DNA from: Chloroflexota bacterium
GTDB taxonomy: Bacteria; Chloroflexota; Anaerolineae; Anaerolineales; Anaerolineaceae
Reading direction: 5' to 3'
DNA: 64,000 nucleotides
Assembly: GCA_016838895.1 (NCBI GenBank)
Contig: JAEKNU010000002.1
Coordinates: 1-64,000, forward strand
Numbering within the stretch: the first letter of the stretch is position 1; the number at the start of each line of letters is the position of its first letter. The notes beneath the pieces were generated by a model. It worked only from the letters and a program-made list of their open reading frames with translations, did no database searches and was not told the DNA's origin. This document shows positions 1 through 8,501 of the stretch, in pieces. The position numbers and the translations under genes were made by a program.

Positions 1-5
1 TTAGA

Positions 6-48
6 GCAAATCCCCACAGCTATTTGTGAGGATTTGCTTCTCTTTTTT
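6..48 (+). terminator. Intrinsic terminator of the gene upstream of the window
   Basis: An 8-bp perfect stem (6-13 with 30-37) is extended by CACA/TGTG across one mismatch and followed by a T-rich tail at 38-48. It would end a plus-strand gene lying left of the window, which separates the HerA-like gene from whatever precedes it. Confidence 0.8.
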
Positions 49-57
49 ATTTTGTCC

Positions 58-87
58 TTGACATTGGGGCCAGTTTACTCATATTTC
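58..87 (+). promoter_or_regulatory. Possible promoter of the HerA-like gene
   Basis: A consensus -35 hexamer TTGACA lies at 58-63, just after the terminator. The -10 is poor: CATATT (80-85, spacer 16) or TATTTC (82-87, spacer 18). Position fits a promoter for the gene starting at 124, but the -10 makes this uncertain. Confidence 0.35.
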
Positions 88-123
88 ACTCCATTACCAT
101 TGATATTTTTATAGGAGGGTAAA

Positions 124-2085
124 TTGAAATTACGCTATAGATTAATATTTTTAGTTCTCTTTTTATTTTTATTGCTGCTAATAGGTTATTTAATTACGGG
201 AAATTTTTCATTTGTTATAAATGATTTTTGGTTTGCGTCTGGACTTTTGTTATTATTATTGATTAGTCTAATTGACCAACCTTTCTTTTCAACAAATGCA
301 AATATTTTTATGAATGGAACTGCTGGAATGTCATTAATATTAGTTGATCCAATTGATCGCGATTTTTGGTGGCACCTTTTCTTATTTTGGTGTATATGGC
401 TGATTATATCAAGTTATATAATTATGTGGTTTAAAGAAAACAGACCAGAATATCAAAAAAGAGGCAGAGAATTATTATCAAAAATAAATAGAGAGATTGG
501 AAAACCAGAAGCGATTTTTTCTGCTTTTTTCTTGTGGAGTGCGATAAAGCAATTTGGAGTTGAAGCCGGGTTCCAACCTCTATTTGCTTTTTGGGCTGTT
601 TTTATTGTTTTTAATGTTCCATCTATATCTAGAGCAATTGATCATGTTTTAGATATAGCTTTAAATAAAGACACTATGATTACTGATATTGGAACATTAT
701 ATAAAATTGCAGACCCAAGAGTTGTTGAAATAAAAGTAAATAGAAATTGTCCAAATGAGATATTAGGATTATCAATTGAATCATACTCTAAAGATAATCA
801 TTTGTTATCCAAAGCTATTGTAATTGATGATCGCGTAGTTGCAGGTAATAGGATTGTAAAAATTGCATTAACCGAGATTAATTCAGAATGGAATTATGTT
901 TCACAAAAACCAGATGAAGTTAAATTTCATATTAATTTCGATGATCAAGAGAATTATGATATACCTATTAGTGTAATAGATGTTGAATCTTCAATTGATT
1001 TTGTAAAATTTTATTTACACCCAGATTTTGAAGTCAGAAAAGGCGAAATAGTATGGACTTCGGTTGCTGAGAAAAAAGTCTATTATCAGATAACACAAGC
1101 ATTTGTTGTTGAGAGTATTTCAGCAGATGGAAATACAATTAAAAATGTTCAAGTTATAGCAAATCAACTTGGTGTGTGGAATGATTCGAAATTACGATTT
1201 GAACAGTTTTCTTGGATTCCACCTGCTGGAAATCTAGTGTTTCTTGGGAATAAGGATAATGAGTTAGAGTCAGATATCCCAGATGATGAAGTAATGGTTG
1301 GTAAAATACCAAATTCATCATTCCCAGTATTAGCAAATATTTCTGAATTAGTCACCCATAATACAGCAATTATTGGTGTAACAGGTAGTGGAAAATCTTA
1401 CTTGGCATTTCATCTTATCGAATCAATTATTAATAACGGAATCCAAGTTCTCATTTTGGATTTAACTAGAGAATATTATTTGTACTTCCAAGATCTGAAA
1501 CCGACTAAATTACATACCCATACAGAAATTAATGAGTGGTTCGAAAAAAAGGAATCATTGATTGGAATTTATCAATTTGCAAATAGTACAGGATATCCCA
1601 AAACAACTAAGGAGTTTGTTGAAACAGCTTTTTCATTATTAAAGGATCAAAAATTGGAACCAGGTACTAATATACCGGCTCGGTTGTGTATAGTATTTGA
1701 AGAAGCTCATTCATTGATTCCAGAATGGAATCAAGTAGCTCAACAATCTGATAAGGAATATGTGAATGCTACTGCACGGACAATATTGCAAGGTAGAAAA
1801 TTTGGATTAGGAAGTTTATTGATTACTCAAAGAACTGCAAATGTTACAAAAACTATTTTAAACCAATGTAATACCATGATTGCATTACGTTCTTTTGATC
1901 AGACAGGCTTAGATTTTTTGAGTAATTATATGGGAACACAATATTCTCAAGCTATATCAACTTTGCCAACTCGAGACGCAATATTGGTAGGTAAAGCATC
2001 TTCCTGCCAAACACCTGTTATTTTTTCAATACCAGATTTTTCTGATCGATGGAAAGGTGAAGATGAGGAGCATCCTTCACCCTAA
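124..2085 (+). CDS. Membrane-anchored HerA/FtsK-type ATPase (DUF87-like)
   Basis: The start is a TTG preceded by GGAGG at a normal distance. The first ~190 residues hold several hydrophobic segments, so the protein is probably membrane anchored. A beta-rich middle region (about 200-400) precedes a RecA-fold ATPase. Walker A GVTGSGKS lies near residue 417, Walker B RLCIVFEEAH near 520, and a HerA-type sensor segment (GRKFGLGSLLITQR) near 557. HerA proteins are DNA-pumping hexameric ATPases that work with NurA, Sir2 or other nuclease partners; no partner lies downstream. Base composition is clearly more AT-rich than the neighbours, which suggests horizontal transfer. Role unknown; DNA translocation or phage defence is an inference only. 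Confidence 0.8.
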   Translation: MKLRYRLIFLVLFLFLLLLIGYLITGNFSFVINDFWFASGLLLLLLISLIDQPFFSTNANIFMNGTAGMSLILVDPIDRDFWWHLFLFWCIWLIISSYIIMWFKENRPEYQKRGRELLSKINREIGKPEAIFSAFFLWSAIKQFGVEAGFQPLFAFWAVFIVFNVPSISRAIDHVLDIALNKDTMITDIGTLYKIADPRVVEIKVNRNCPNEILGLSIESYSKDNHLLSKAIVIDDRVVAGNRIVKIALTEINSEWNYVSQKPDEVKFHINFDDQENYDIPISVIDVESSIDFVKFYLHPDFEVRKGEIVWTSVAEKKVYYQITQAFVVESISADGNTIKNVQVIANQLGVWNDSKLRFEQFSWIPPAGNLVFLGNKDNELESDIPDDEVMVGKIPNSSFPVLANISELVTHNTAIIGVTGSGKSYLAFHLIESIINNGIQVLILDLTREYYLYFQDLKPTKLHTHTEINEWFEKKESLIGIYQFANSTGYPKTTKEFVETAFSLLKDQKLEPGTNIPARLCIVFEEAHSLIPEWNQVAQQSDKEYVNATARTILQGRKFGLGSLLITQRTANVTKTILNQCNTMIALRSFDQTGLDFLSNYMGTQYSQAISTLPTRDAILVGKASSCQTPVIFSIPDFSDRWKGEDEEHPSP

Positions 2086-2201
2086 TTAAAATTTTGGTTT
2101 AATCGTGTTCATGCATTTGGTAGTAGATTAATTTAATTCTCCCCCTACTAAAGTTCCTCATTAATCCTTATACTAAAAGAAAAGCTTAAACGGTGTAACC
2201 C

Positions 2202-3107
2202 TTGCTTACAGGTACGATATTTGACATAAAACCCTTTTCCATTCATGATGGCCCCGGCATCCGCACGACGGTATTCTTTAAAGGTTGTCCATTGAAATGT
2301 GCCTGGTGTCATAATCCGGAAGGAATCAGCCCCAATTCGCAAATTGGCTGGCATGAATCACGCTGTATTGTGTGTATGGATTGCGTGGATGGCTGCCCTT
2401 CACAGGCACTTAGCTATCAGGCTGGCAAGATTGTGCGGGATAAAACCCTTTGTAGCGAATGTTTGCATTGCGTGGATATCTGCCCAACGACGGCCTGGGA
2501 AAAAATAGGCTGGGAAATTAGCAGCGCGGATTTATTGAATATCGTATTAAAAGACCAACCCTTCTTTGATGAATCCGGCGGTGGCGTGACCTGTTCCGGT
2601 GGAGAGCCGTTACAGCAAACCGATTTCTTGCTTGCATTTTTTCAGGCTGCCAGGCAACGTGGCCTACACACCGTTTTAGATACCTGCGGATATGTCAGCC
2701 TGGAAAAATTGAAATCCATTTTACCGGTGACCGATTTAATATTGTTTGATTTGAAATTGATGGATAGCGAATTACATGAAAAATACACCGGGGTGGGGAA
2801 TTGCTTGATTCTGGATCATTTGAAAATGCTTAGTAAAACGGATCAAGAAGTTGGCATTCGTTTCCCGTTGATTCCGGACGTGAATGATGTTGCTGATAAT
2901 GTAACCTCGATGATACGCTTTTTATCAGAGGAGACCCGTTTCCGCAGCGTTGATATTTTACCGTATCATCATACAGCAGAAGCCAAATATGAACGATTGA
3001 ACCAGGATTATCGACTAAAGAAACGTAGTATCAGTGAGCCCAGCGTTGTAAAACATATCTTCAGGCAATTCTCAAAAGCCGGATTTGAGGTAAAAATTGG
3101 AGGTTGA
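2202..3107 (+). CDS. Glycyl-radical enzyme activating enzyme (radical SAM), HypD activase
   Basis: A 301-aa radical-SAM protein that would install the glycyl radical on the enzyme encoded next. The SAM-cluster motif CxxxCxxC is at C29/C33/C36. An inserted ferredoxin-like region with two further [4Fe-4S] motifs follows (C55, C58, C61, C65 and C84, C87, C90, C94). This insert is typical of activases for PFL2-type glycyl-radical enzymes and is absent from the short PflA form. The GGEP SAM-binding motif follows near residue 138. The start is TTG without a convincing ribosome site. The stop overlaps the leader of the next gene, so the two are co-transcribed and translationally close. Expression requires anoxic conditions because the radical is oxygen sensitive. 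Confidence 0.9.
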   Translation: MLTGTIFDIKPFSIHDGPGIRTTVFFKGCPLKCAWCHNPEGISPNSQIGWHESRCIVCMDCVDGCPSQALSYQAGKIVRDKTLCSECLHCVDICPTTAWEKIGWEISSADLLNIVLKDQPFFDESGGGVTCSGGEPLQQTDFLLAFFQAARQRGLHTVLDTCGYVSLEKLKSILPVTDLILFDLKLMDSELHEKYTGVGNCLILDHLKMLSKTDQEVGIRFPLIPDVNDVADNVTSMIRFLSEETRFRSVDILPYHHTAEAKYERLNQDYRLKKRSISEPSVVKHIFRQFSKAGFEVKIGG

Positions 3108-3112
3108 ATTTC

Positions 3113-5476
3113 ATGAATGAACGCATTGCAAGGCTGCGCCAAGCCAGCCTTTCTGCAACACCGCATATCTCAACCGAAAGAGCCGAATTATGTACTCAAT
3201 TTTACAAAGAAGTATATCGCGGCAATGAGAGTAAACCGGTTGAACGTGCTTTACTGCATGCCTATATTCTGGCGAGTAAGGAAATCTATATTGGTGAGGA
3301 TGAACTGATCGTAGGGGAACGCGGTCCACGGCCTATGGCAGCGCCAACTTTTCCGGAAATCTGTTTGCATAGTGAGAAGGATCTGGAGATACTGGATCAA
3401 CGCGAGAAAATTTCTTTCCAAGTATCTGAAACTGTGCGGGACGAATACCTGAATGAAATTATTCCCTTTTGGCGCGGCAAAACCATCCGTGAACGAATCT
3501 TTGCAGAAATGGATGAAGACTGGCTGCTGGCATATGATGCGGGCGTATTTACCGAATTTATGGAACAGCGCGGACCGGGACATACCGTACTGGATGATAA
3601 AATCTATCGCTTTGGTATGCTGGATTTTATCGCTTTAATTGATACACATATCGATCAGCTTGATTTTCTGCATGATAGCGAAGCTTTTAATAAACAGGAA
3701 CAACTCAAAGCCATGCGCATCACCGCCGAAGGCTTAATCTGGTATGCGCGCAGGTACGCTGAAAAGGCTGCGGCAATGGCCGAGCAAACGCTTGATCCTC
3801 AACGCAAAAAAGAGCTGCTCGAGATCGCCCGAATCTGCCGTACGGTGCCGGCGTTGAAACCGGAAACATTCCATGAGGCATTACAGGCCTACTGGTTTGT
3901 ACATGTGGGTGTGATTACCGAATTGAACCCCTGGGATGCCTTTAACCCCGGGCATCTGGATCGTCATTTGCTGCCATTTTACGAGAAAGAACAATCTGCC
4001 GGTAAATTATCCCGCGAGCGTGCGCTGGAATTGCTGGAATGCTTGTGGGTGAAATTTAATAATCAGCCAGCTCCGCCAAAAATTGGCGTAACGGCTGAAG
4101 AGAGTAATACCTACACTGATTTTGCCAACATCAATATCGGCGGGATATCCGCAGATGGTAAAGATGCGGTCAATGAAGTCTCTTATTTACTGCTGGATGT
4201 GATTGAAGAGATGCGCTTACTGCAGCCCAGCTCGAATATCCAACTTAGTAAGAAGAATCCGCAAGCCTTTTTGAAACGCGCCATGCAGATCATCAAAACC
4301 GGTTTTGGACAGCCTTCGATCTTTAATGCCGATGTAGTGGTAGCAGAGATGCTGCGTATGGGCAAGAGCGTGGCCGATGCACGCAACGGTGGCATCAGCG
4401 GCTGTGTGGAAACCGGGGCTTTTGGCAAGGAGAACTACAACCTGACCGGCTATTTTAACCTGGTCAAGATTCTTGAGTTAACCCTGCACAACGGATTAGA
4501 TCCACATATCCAAAAACAGGTCGGTCTGCAATCAGGTGAGGCGGCTTCTTTCACGGATTTTGAGGATTTATGGAAAGCATTCCTGACACAGTTGAATTAT
4601 TTCATTGATATTAAGATCCGCGGGAATCAAAAAATTGAGCGCCTGTATGCCACATTTTTACCGGTGCCTTTCTTATCTTTATTGATTGATGATTGTATTG
4701 CGACTGGCAAAGATTATCATAATGGCGGAGCACGATACAATACGTCCTATATTCAGGGGGTAGGTATCGGCAGTATCACGGATATGTTGACCGCGATTCA
4801 TGCGCATGTCTATGAACAGGGAACCATCTCAATGGTGGACATGCAAAAAATGTTGGCATGTAATTTTGATGGGTATGAAAAGGAACGCCAGATCCTGATC
4901 AACCGTACACCCAAATATGGCAATGATGATGAGCGTGCGGATGAATTTCTGAAATTGGTTTTTGAGGCGTTTTATCAGGCCGTGCAAGGCAGATCCAATA
5001 CCAAGGGCGGCCAGTATGAAATCAATTTACTGCCGACCACTGTGCATATCTATTTTGGATCTCTGATTGGTGCTATGCCGGATGGTCGCAAGGCCGGACA
5101 GCCCTTATCTGAAGGGATTTCTCCGGTACAGGGTGCTGACCGCAATGGTCCGACCGCGGTATTGCGTTCGGCTGCCAAAATTGATCATATTCGTACAGGG
5201 GGTACGCTGCTGAATCAGAAATTTACGCCGCAACTACTGCAAGATGATACAGGTTTGGACAAGGTTGCTCAATTGGTACGCACTTATTTCCGTATGGATG
5301 GACATCATATCCAATTCAATGTGGTGGATGCAGATACCATGCGAAAAGCCCAGGATAATCCGGATGAGTATCGTGATCTGATTGTGCGGGTTGCCGGTTA
5401 CAGCGATTATTTCTGTAATTTAGGAAAAACGTTGCAGGATGAAATTATTGCTCGCACGGAGCATGAGTATATTTAA
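3113..5476 (+). CDS. hypD: Glycyl-radical enzyme, trans-4-hydroxy-L-proline dehydratase type
   Basis: A 787-aa PFL2-family enzyme. The ATG at 3113 is chosen over an in-frame TTG at 3104 because GGAGG at 3099-3103 is correctly spaced for it. The thiyl cysteine is C431 in GCVETGAFGKE with E433; the radical glycine is G762 in RVAGYSD. Compared from memory with Clostridioides difficile HypD, all pocket residues are kept with a constant offset of three: H157 (H160), S331 (S334), D336 (D339), C431 (C434), E433 (E436), Y447 (Y450) and G762 (G765). The whole chain is collinear with HypD. HypD dehydrates trans-4-hydroxyproline to pyrroline-5-carboxylate, which ProC reduces to proline; no proC is visible here. 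A relative acting on another hydroxylated amino acid remains possible. Confidence 0.85.
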   Translation: MNERIARLRQASLSATPHISTERAELCTQFYKEVYRGNESKPVERALLHAYILASKEIYIGEDELIVGERGPRPMAAPTFPEICLHSEKDLEILDQREKISFQVSETVRDEYLNEIIPFWRGKTIRERIFAEMDEDWLLAYDAGVFTEFMEQRGPGHTVLDDKIYRFGMLDFIALIDTHIDQLDFLHDSEAFNKQEQLKAMRITAEGLIWYARRYAEKAAAMAEQTLDPQRKKELLEIARICRTVPALKPETFHEALQAYWFVHVGVITELNPWDAFNPGHLDRHLLPFYEKEQSAGKLSRERALELLECLWVKFNNQPAPPKIGVTAEESNTYTDFANINIGGISADGKDAVNEVSYLLLDVIEEMRLLQPSSNIQLSKKNPQAFLKRAMQIIKTGFGQPSIFNADVVVAEMLRMGKSVADARNGGISGCVETGAFGKENYNLTGYFNLVKILELTLHNGLDPHIQKQVGLQSGEAASFTDFEDLWKAFLTQLNYFIDIKIRGNQKIERLYATFLPVPFLSLLIDDCIATGKDYHNGGARYNTSYIQGVGIGSITDMLTAIHAHVYEQGTISMVDMQKMLACNFDGYEKERQILINRTPKYGNDDERADEFLKLVFEAFYQAVQGRSNTKGGQYEINLLPTTVHIYFGSLIGAMPDGRKAGQPLSEGISPVQGADRNGPTAVLRSAAKIDHIRTGGTLLNQKFTPQLLQDDTGLDKVAQLVRTYFRMDGHHIQFNVVDADTMRKAQDNPDEYRDLIVRVAGYSDYFCNLGKTLQDEIIARTEHEYI

Positions 5477-5572
5477 TGATTTTCCGCATACATTTTGGAG
5501 TACATTGCATGTATCAGTTTGAAGCAGCCTGATTTGTTATCAAACCGGATAGCGGCGCAAATTAACATGTGG

Positions 5573-5604
5573 TTTACAGCCTGAAATTTTGATTATGCTA
5601 TACT
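5573..5604 (+). promoter_or_regulatory. Possible promoter of the receiver-domain gene
   Basis: An extended -10, TGC-TATACT (5596-5604), lies 24 bp before the ATG at 5628. TTTACA at 5573-5578 could serve as -35 but the spacer is 20 bp. If used, the leader would be very short, which fits the lack of a ribosome-binding site. Confidence 0.35.
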
Positions 5605-5627
5605 AAAAAAAAGCTTTGAAGTATGCC

Positions 5628-6017
5628 ATGGTCACACCTATACAAGAAAAAACAGCAAAAAAGAGAATATTAACCATTGATGACGGGGTGGAAATTACTC
5701 AGTTGATTTCAATGCTGTTAACCGCTAATGGATATACAGTGGACGTGGCGTTTTGCGGACGAGATGGTTTAGTGCATGCCATGAAAAATATGCCGGATTT
5801 AATATTACTGGATTTTATGATGCCTGATAAAGATGGTTTGGAAGTGCTGCAGGAGCTTCGTCAAATTCCTGGCATGGAAGACATTCCAGTGATTATGCTG
5901 ACTGCACAGGCAAAAAGTGATGTGATTCAGAAAGCATTGCAACTGAATGTCAGTGATTATATTCTAAAACCATTTGAACTAACCAATCTGCTGGAACGCA
6001 TCGAAAAATTATTGTAG
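5628..6017 (+). CDS. Stand-alone response regulator receiver domain (CheY-like)
   Basis: A single receiver domain of 129 aa from the ATG at 5628; an upstream TTG at 5616 would add four residues, and neither start has a clear ribosome site. Conserved positions are the acidic pair D18/D19, the phospho-acceptor D62 in LILLDFMMP, T92 in MLTAQ and K114 in LKPF. There is no output domain, so it probably signals by protein contact. It is an orphan: no histidine kinase is adjacent, and the nearest genes are hypD upstream and an unknown membrane protein downstream. Partner unknown. Confidence 0.85.
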   Translation: MVTPIQEKTAKKRILTIDDGVEITQLISMLLTANGYTVDVAFCGRDGLVHAMKNMPDLILLDFMMPDKDGLEVLQELRQIPGMEDIPVIMLTAQAKSDVIQKALQLNVSDYILKPFELTNLLERIEKLL

Positions 6018-6078
6018 AGATATTTCGTGAAAGTAAAGGCATGGGGAAATTAATAATTGTTTTGGAACTATTGATCTG

Positions 6079-6125
6079 TAGGGATTGGTTAAGAAAATGA
6101 TTTTTTGTTTTCTGCTCAATCCCTA
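6079..6125. repeat. Two-part inverted repeat between receiver gene and membrane-protein gene
   Basis: A perfect 9-bp stem (6079-6087 with 6117-6125, TAGGGATTG/CAATCCCTA) encloses a second 6-bp stem (6092-6097 with 6108-6113). It is not followed by a T-run on the plus strand, so it is either a weak terminator or a processing/regulatory hairpin. The rest of this 280-bp gap shows nothing recognisable. Confidence 0.5.
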
Positions 6126-6297
6126 TGGTATTGTTACGGTTTAGAATTGTAAGAATCCCAGGATAGTGACCATCAATTTACCAATCAATTGCGACTTTTG
6201 GCTGCGTTTTGCGCTATATGTTTCATGGTATTGCGGAATATCCTGCTCACACTGTGCCAATGCCCCGGGTGCCTGAATGCAAATTTGGAGAGTTACG

Positions 6298-7173
6298 ATG
6301 AAAAATAACAAAAGCATTGTGTTGATTCTATCTGTATTAGCTGTAATCCTTTTATTTGGCACTTCGTTGGCTGCAATTGTGATGGATGATGGGGGCAACC
6401 CAAGCATGTATACGTCAGTGATGGGTGAGGACGTGGAACTGTATGGCGGTGCAGGTTTGTATCAATATGACAGCGTCTTTAAAGCAGTCATGTTTCGCGG
6501 CTTTGATTGGTTGAGTTTACTGGTGATGGTGCCATTGTTTGGGCTTGGTGTTAATTTGTTTCATCGTGGAAAACTGAGAGGGCAATTGCTGTTGGCTTCA
6601 TTGTTTACCTACCTGGCCTATATTTATCTGATCGGGGTGATGGGCAATATGTTCAATGTACTCTTTTTAGCCTGGACAGGGTTATTCTCATTGGGTGTGT
6701 TTGGTCTGATTTTTACATTGCAGGGTGTGAATCTTCCCCGTTTGCCGGAAAAACTTGGCGCGCGATTTCCGCGAAAAAGTGTAGCGATTTACGTGATCGC
6801 ACTGGGTTTCGTGTTAATGATTCAGTATCTGATTCAGGTGATTAGCTCATACGGAGCTGGTGTGCCGCCCGCAGCATTGGAACACTACACCACACTTGAA
6901 CTGGCTGCCCTGGAGATTGGCATCATGGTGCCCTTACATTGGGTGGGCGGCGTGCTGCTTTGGCGCAAGCAAGCCTGGGGATATCTGATGGCAACTTTGC
7001 TTGCCTTTGCTGCTGCTACAGTATTTATCGCCCTGAATACAGCCTTACTGATGCTGTCTTTGATATATGGGCAGGGAACATTGGCGGATATGGTTATGCC
7101 GATGTTGATTATGCTGATCGCCGGTGGATTTTCGATTGTGATATTTTCGCAGGGCAAAGGGGCTGAGGTATGA
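6298..7173 (+). CDS. Uncharacterised multi-pass membrane protein
   Basis: A 291-aa integral membrane protein, starting at the ATG at 6298 because TTGGAGAG lies just upstream. The first hydrophobic helix (residues 7-26) is followed by an acidic, Gly/Tyr-rich outside loop of about 40 residues. About six or seven further helices follow up to the C-terminus. Short basic loops (FHRGKLRGQ, RFPRKS, LWRKQ) fit the positive-inside rule. I recognise no family or catalytic motif. It stands alone between an orphan receiver and an IclR regulator, so context gives no function. Confidence 0.75.
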   Translation: MKNNKSIVLILSVLAVILLFGTSLAAIVMDDGGNPSMYTSVMGEDVELYGGAGLYQYDSVFKAVMFRGFDWLSLLVMVPLFGLGVNLFHRGKLRGQLLLASLFTYLAYIYLIGVMGNMFNVLFLAWTGLFSLGVFGLIFTLQGVNLPRLPEKLGARFPRKSVAIYVIALGFVLMIQYLIQVISSYGAGVPPAALEHYTTLELAALEIGIMVPLHWVGGVLLWRKQAWGYLMATLLAFAAATVFIALNTALLMLSLIYGQGTLADMVMPMLIMLIAGGFSIVIFSQGKGAEV

Positions 7174-7485
7174 ATTCTTTTATTTGTTTTGTTATTGATC
7201 GATCGGTTGGGGTAGGTTAAGTAAGTAATTTCTGATTGTCACCGTCTTTGAAACCTACTCCTTTGTGCCTAGACTCGAAGGTCGAAATCCCAACAACGTG
7301 TGTGCTGCATGGAATGCAATCTCAATGCCAGCCGGGAGATTGCCACGACCCGATCTGGTCTCGTAATGACAAGATATTTGATAGATTTCATACGGAAATT
7401 CAATTTGGTGGGTCTTTAACGCCCATTCTATGCCCCACCGGTATTTGTCACTCCCAATATCACCTGTATTCGTACACAAAACATA
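7174..7485. other. Non-coding stretch with repeat remnants
   Basis: This 393-bp gap between the membrane protein and the IclR gene holds no credible gene. It contains a dispersed-repeat-like palindromic block (7316-7371) and, at its right end, a strong promoter. Short reading frames here on both strands have Cys/His-rich, low-credibility translations. Confidence 0.6.
7316..7371. repeat. Dispersed palindromic repeat remnant (GCAATCTC/GTCATTACGAG type)
   Basis: GCAATCTC (7316-7323) and GAGATTGC (7336-7343) form an 8-bp inverted repeat. Beside it, GACC/GGTC (7347-7350 with 7357-7360) form a smaller one, and the block ends in TCGTAATGACA. The combination GAGATTGC...TCGcAATGACA is the signature of short palindromic repeats scattered through many bacterial genomes. 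Only one copy is visible here, so this is by resemblance. Confidence 0.45.
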
Positions 7486-7514
7486 TTGACCTGCACTGCT
7501 GAATTCCTTATAAT
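7486..7514 (+). promoter_or_regulatory. Sigma-70-type promoter of the IclR gene
   Basis: TTGACC (7486-7491), a 17-bp spacer and a perfect TATAAT (7509-7514). Transcription would start near 7521, leaving a ~46-nt leader that carries a palindrome and AGGTAGG before the ATG. Confidence 0.75.
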
Positions 7515-7523
7515 ATAAATATA

Positions 7524-7549
7524 TGGAACGCAGTCCCGTTATACGGAAC
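7524..7549. promoter_or_regulatory. Candidate IclR operator in its own leader
   Basis: Just downstream of the predicted start site, two GGAAC copies (7525-7529 and 7545-7549) flank the palindrome CCGT-TAT-ACGG (7536-7546). IclR proteins commonly repress their own genes from palindromes here. A GGAAC-containing palindrome also precedes the next operon (8433-8447). Binding is inferred. Confidence 0.4.
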
Positions 7550-7566
7550 TCCACCAGGTAGGTCAT

Positions 7567-8340
7567 ATGCCTCAAGCTGATTCAACGATACGAACGATTA
7601 ACCGCGTATGTGATATTCTGAACTGCTTTAGCAGTCGTATCACGCGCTTAACACTGACGGAAATCAGCAACAAAGTGGGCATTCCCAAAAGCACCACCCA
7701 TCGATTATTGGAAGCCTTACGCAGTCAGGGTTTTGTTAATTACGACACACACAGCCGTAAGTTCCAGTTAGGCTATCAATTGATCCGCTGGGGAACGGAT
7801 GCACAGGCGGGGGTGGATGTGCGCAATATCTCGCTGCCATTCCTGCGTGAATTAACCGATATCACCGGCGAAACCTCCATTTTATCCATCCGAAACGGTT
7901 ATTCCGGCTTCTGCCTGGAGATGATCGAAAGTCCGCATCCCATGCGATTGTCCTTGCGTGTGGGGCAGCCTTTACCGCTGCATGCCGGTTCTTCCTCCAA
8001 GATTCTCTGGGCTTTTCTACCGGAAATTGAAATTGATGACATTCTTTCCAGGATTGAACTGTTGCGCATGATGGACCGTACCATAACCGATCCCATTTTA
8101 ATGAAAGACGAATTGAAAACCATTCGGGAACGCGGCTATGCACGTTCCTTTGAAGAAACGGATAAGGATGCCATGGGCATCTCGGCTCCGGTATACGATC
8201 ACCAGATGAAATTAGTCGCTGGTGTAGGTGTTATTGCCCCGGTTACGCGCGTCACCGATGAAGTGGAAACGAAGATGATTGAGCAGGTCTTACACACTTC
8301 ACGGATGATCTCAAAGTTGATGGGTGCGCCGAATCAATAG
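7567..8340 (+). CDS. IclR-family transcriptional regulator
   Basis: A 257-aa protein with an N-terminal winged helix-turn-helix (about residues 8-65, with the recognition segment IPKSTTHRLLEAL) and the C-terminal IclR effector domain (about 80-250, GAF-like). Length and architecture are normal for the family. ATG is preceded by AGGTAGG. It lies directly upstream of, and in the same direction as, the two-enzyme molybdenum hydroxylase operon. It is therefore the likely local regulator, with a small organic acid or the hydroxylase substrate as effector (inference). Confidence 0.9.
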   Translation: MPQADSTIRTINRVCDILNCFSSRITRLTLTEISNKVGIPKSTTHRLLEALRSQGFVNYDTHSRKFQLGYQLIRWGTDAQAGVDVRNISLPFLRELTDITGETSILSIRNGYSGFCLEMIESPHPMRLSLRVGQPLPLHAGSSSKILWAFLPEIEIDDILSRIELLRMMDRTITDPILMKDELKTIRERGYARSFEETDKDAMGISAPVYDHQMKLVAGVGVIAPVTRVTDEVETKMIEQVLHTSRMISKLMGAPNQ

Positions 8341-8376
8341 CACTTAACATCGTTGCAGGTACAACAATTTCAAGAT

Positions 8377-8413
8377 CAAGTTTGGTGACTCTTTTGGAGG
8401 GAATCCAAACTTG
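8377..8413 (+). terminator. Hairpin between iclR and the hydroxylase operon
   Basis: A perfect 9-bp stem, CAAGTTTGG (8377-8385) with CCAAACTTG (8405-8413), and a 19-nt loop. No clean T-run follows, so it is a weak terminator or attenuator after the regulator gene. Confidence 0.45.
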
Positions 8414-8432
8414 TTTGGTTCATAGAGGATTT

Positions 8433-8447
8433 TTCCATACAGTGGAA
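8433..8447. promoter_or_regulatory. Candidate operator before the hydroxylase operon
   Basis: Palindrome TTCCA-TACAG-TGGAA, 55 bp before the first hydroxylase gene. It shares TGGAAC with the leader of the adjacent IclR gene, so the same regulator may bind both. Confidence 0.35.
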
Positions 8448-8501
8448 CTTTTCTGCTGCCACTGACGGGAAGTCGCATAAGTCAGCAGAGGAGAGGTGTG
8501 A

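Noticed and set aside
124-2085. Calling the HerA-type gene part of a known defence system
   Set aside because: No nuclease, Sir2 or methylase partner is visible downstream, and the upstream side is outside the window.
7236-7575. Two overlapping reading frames (plus 88 codons, minus 106 codons) before the first IclR gene
   Set aside because: Cys/His-rich or repeat-derived translations, no ribosome sites, and they overlap the strong iclR promoter and a palindromic repeat.
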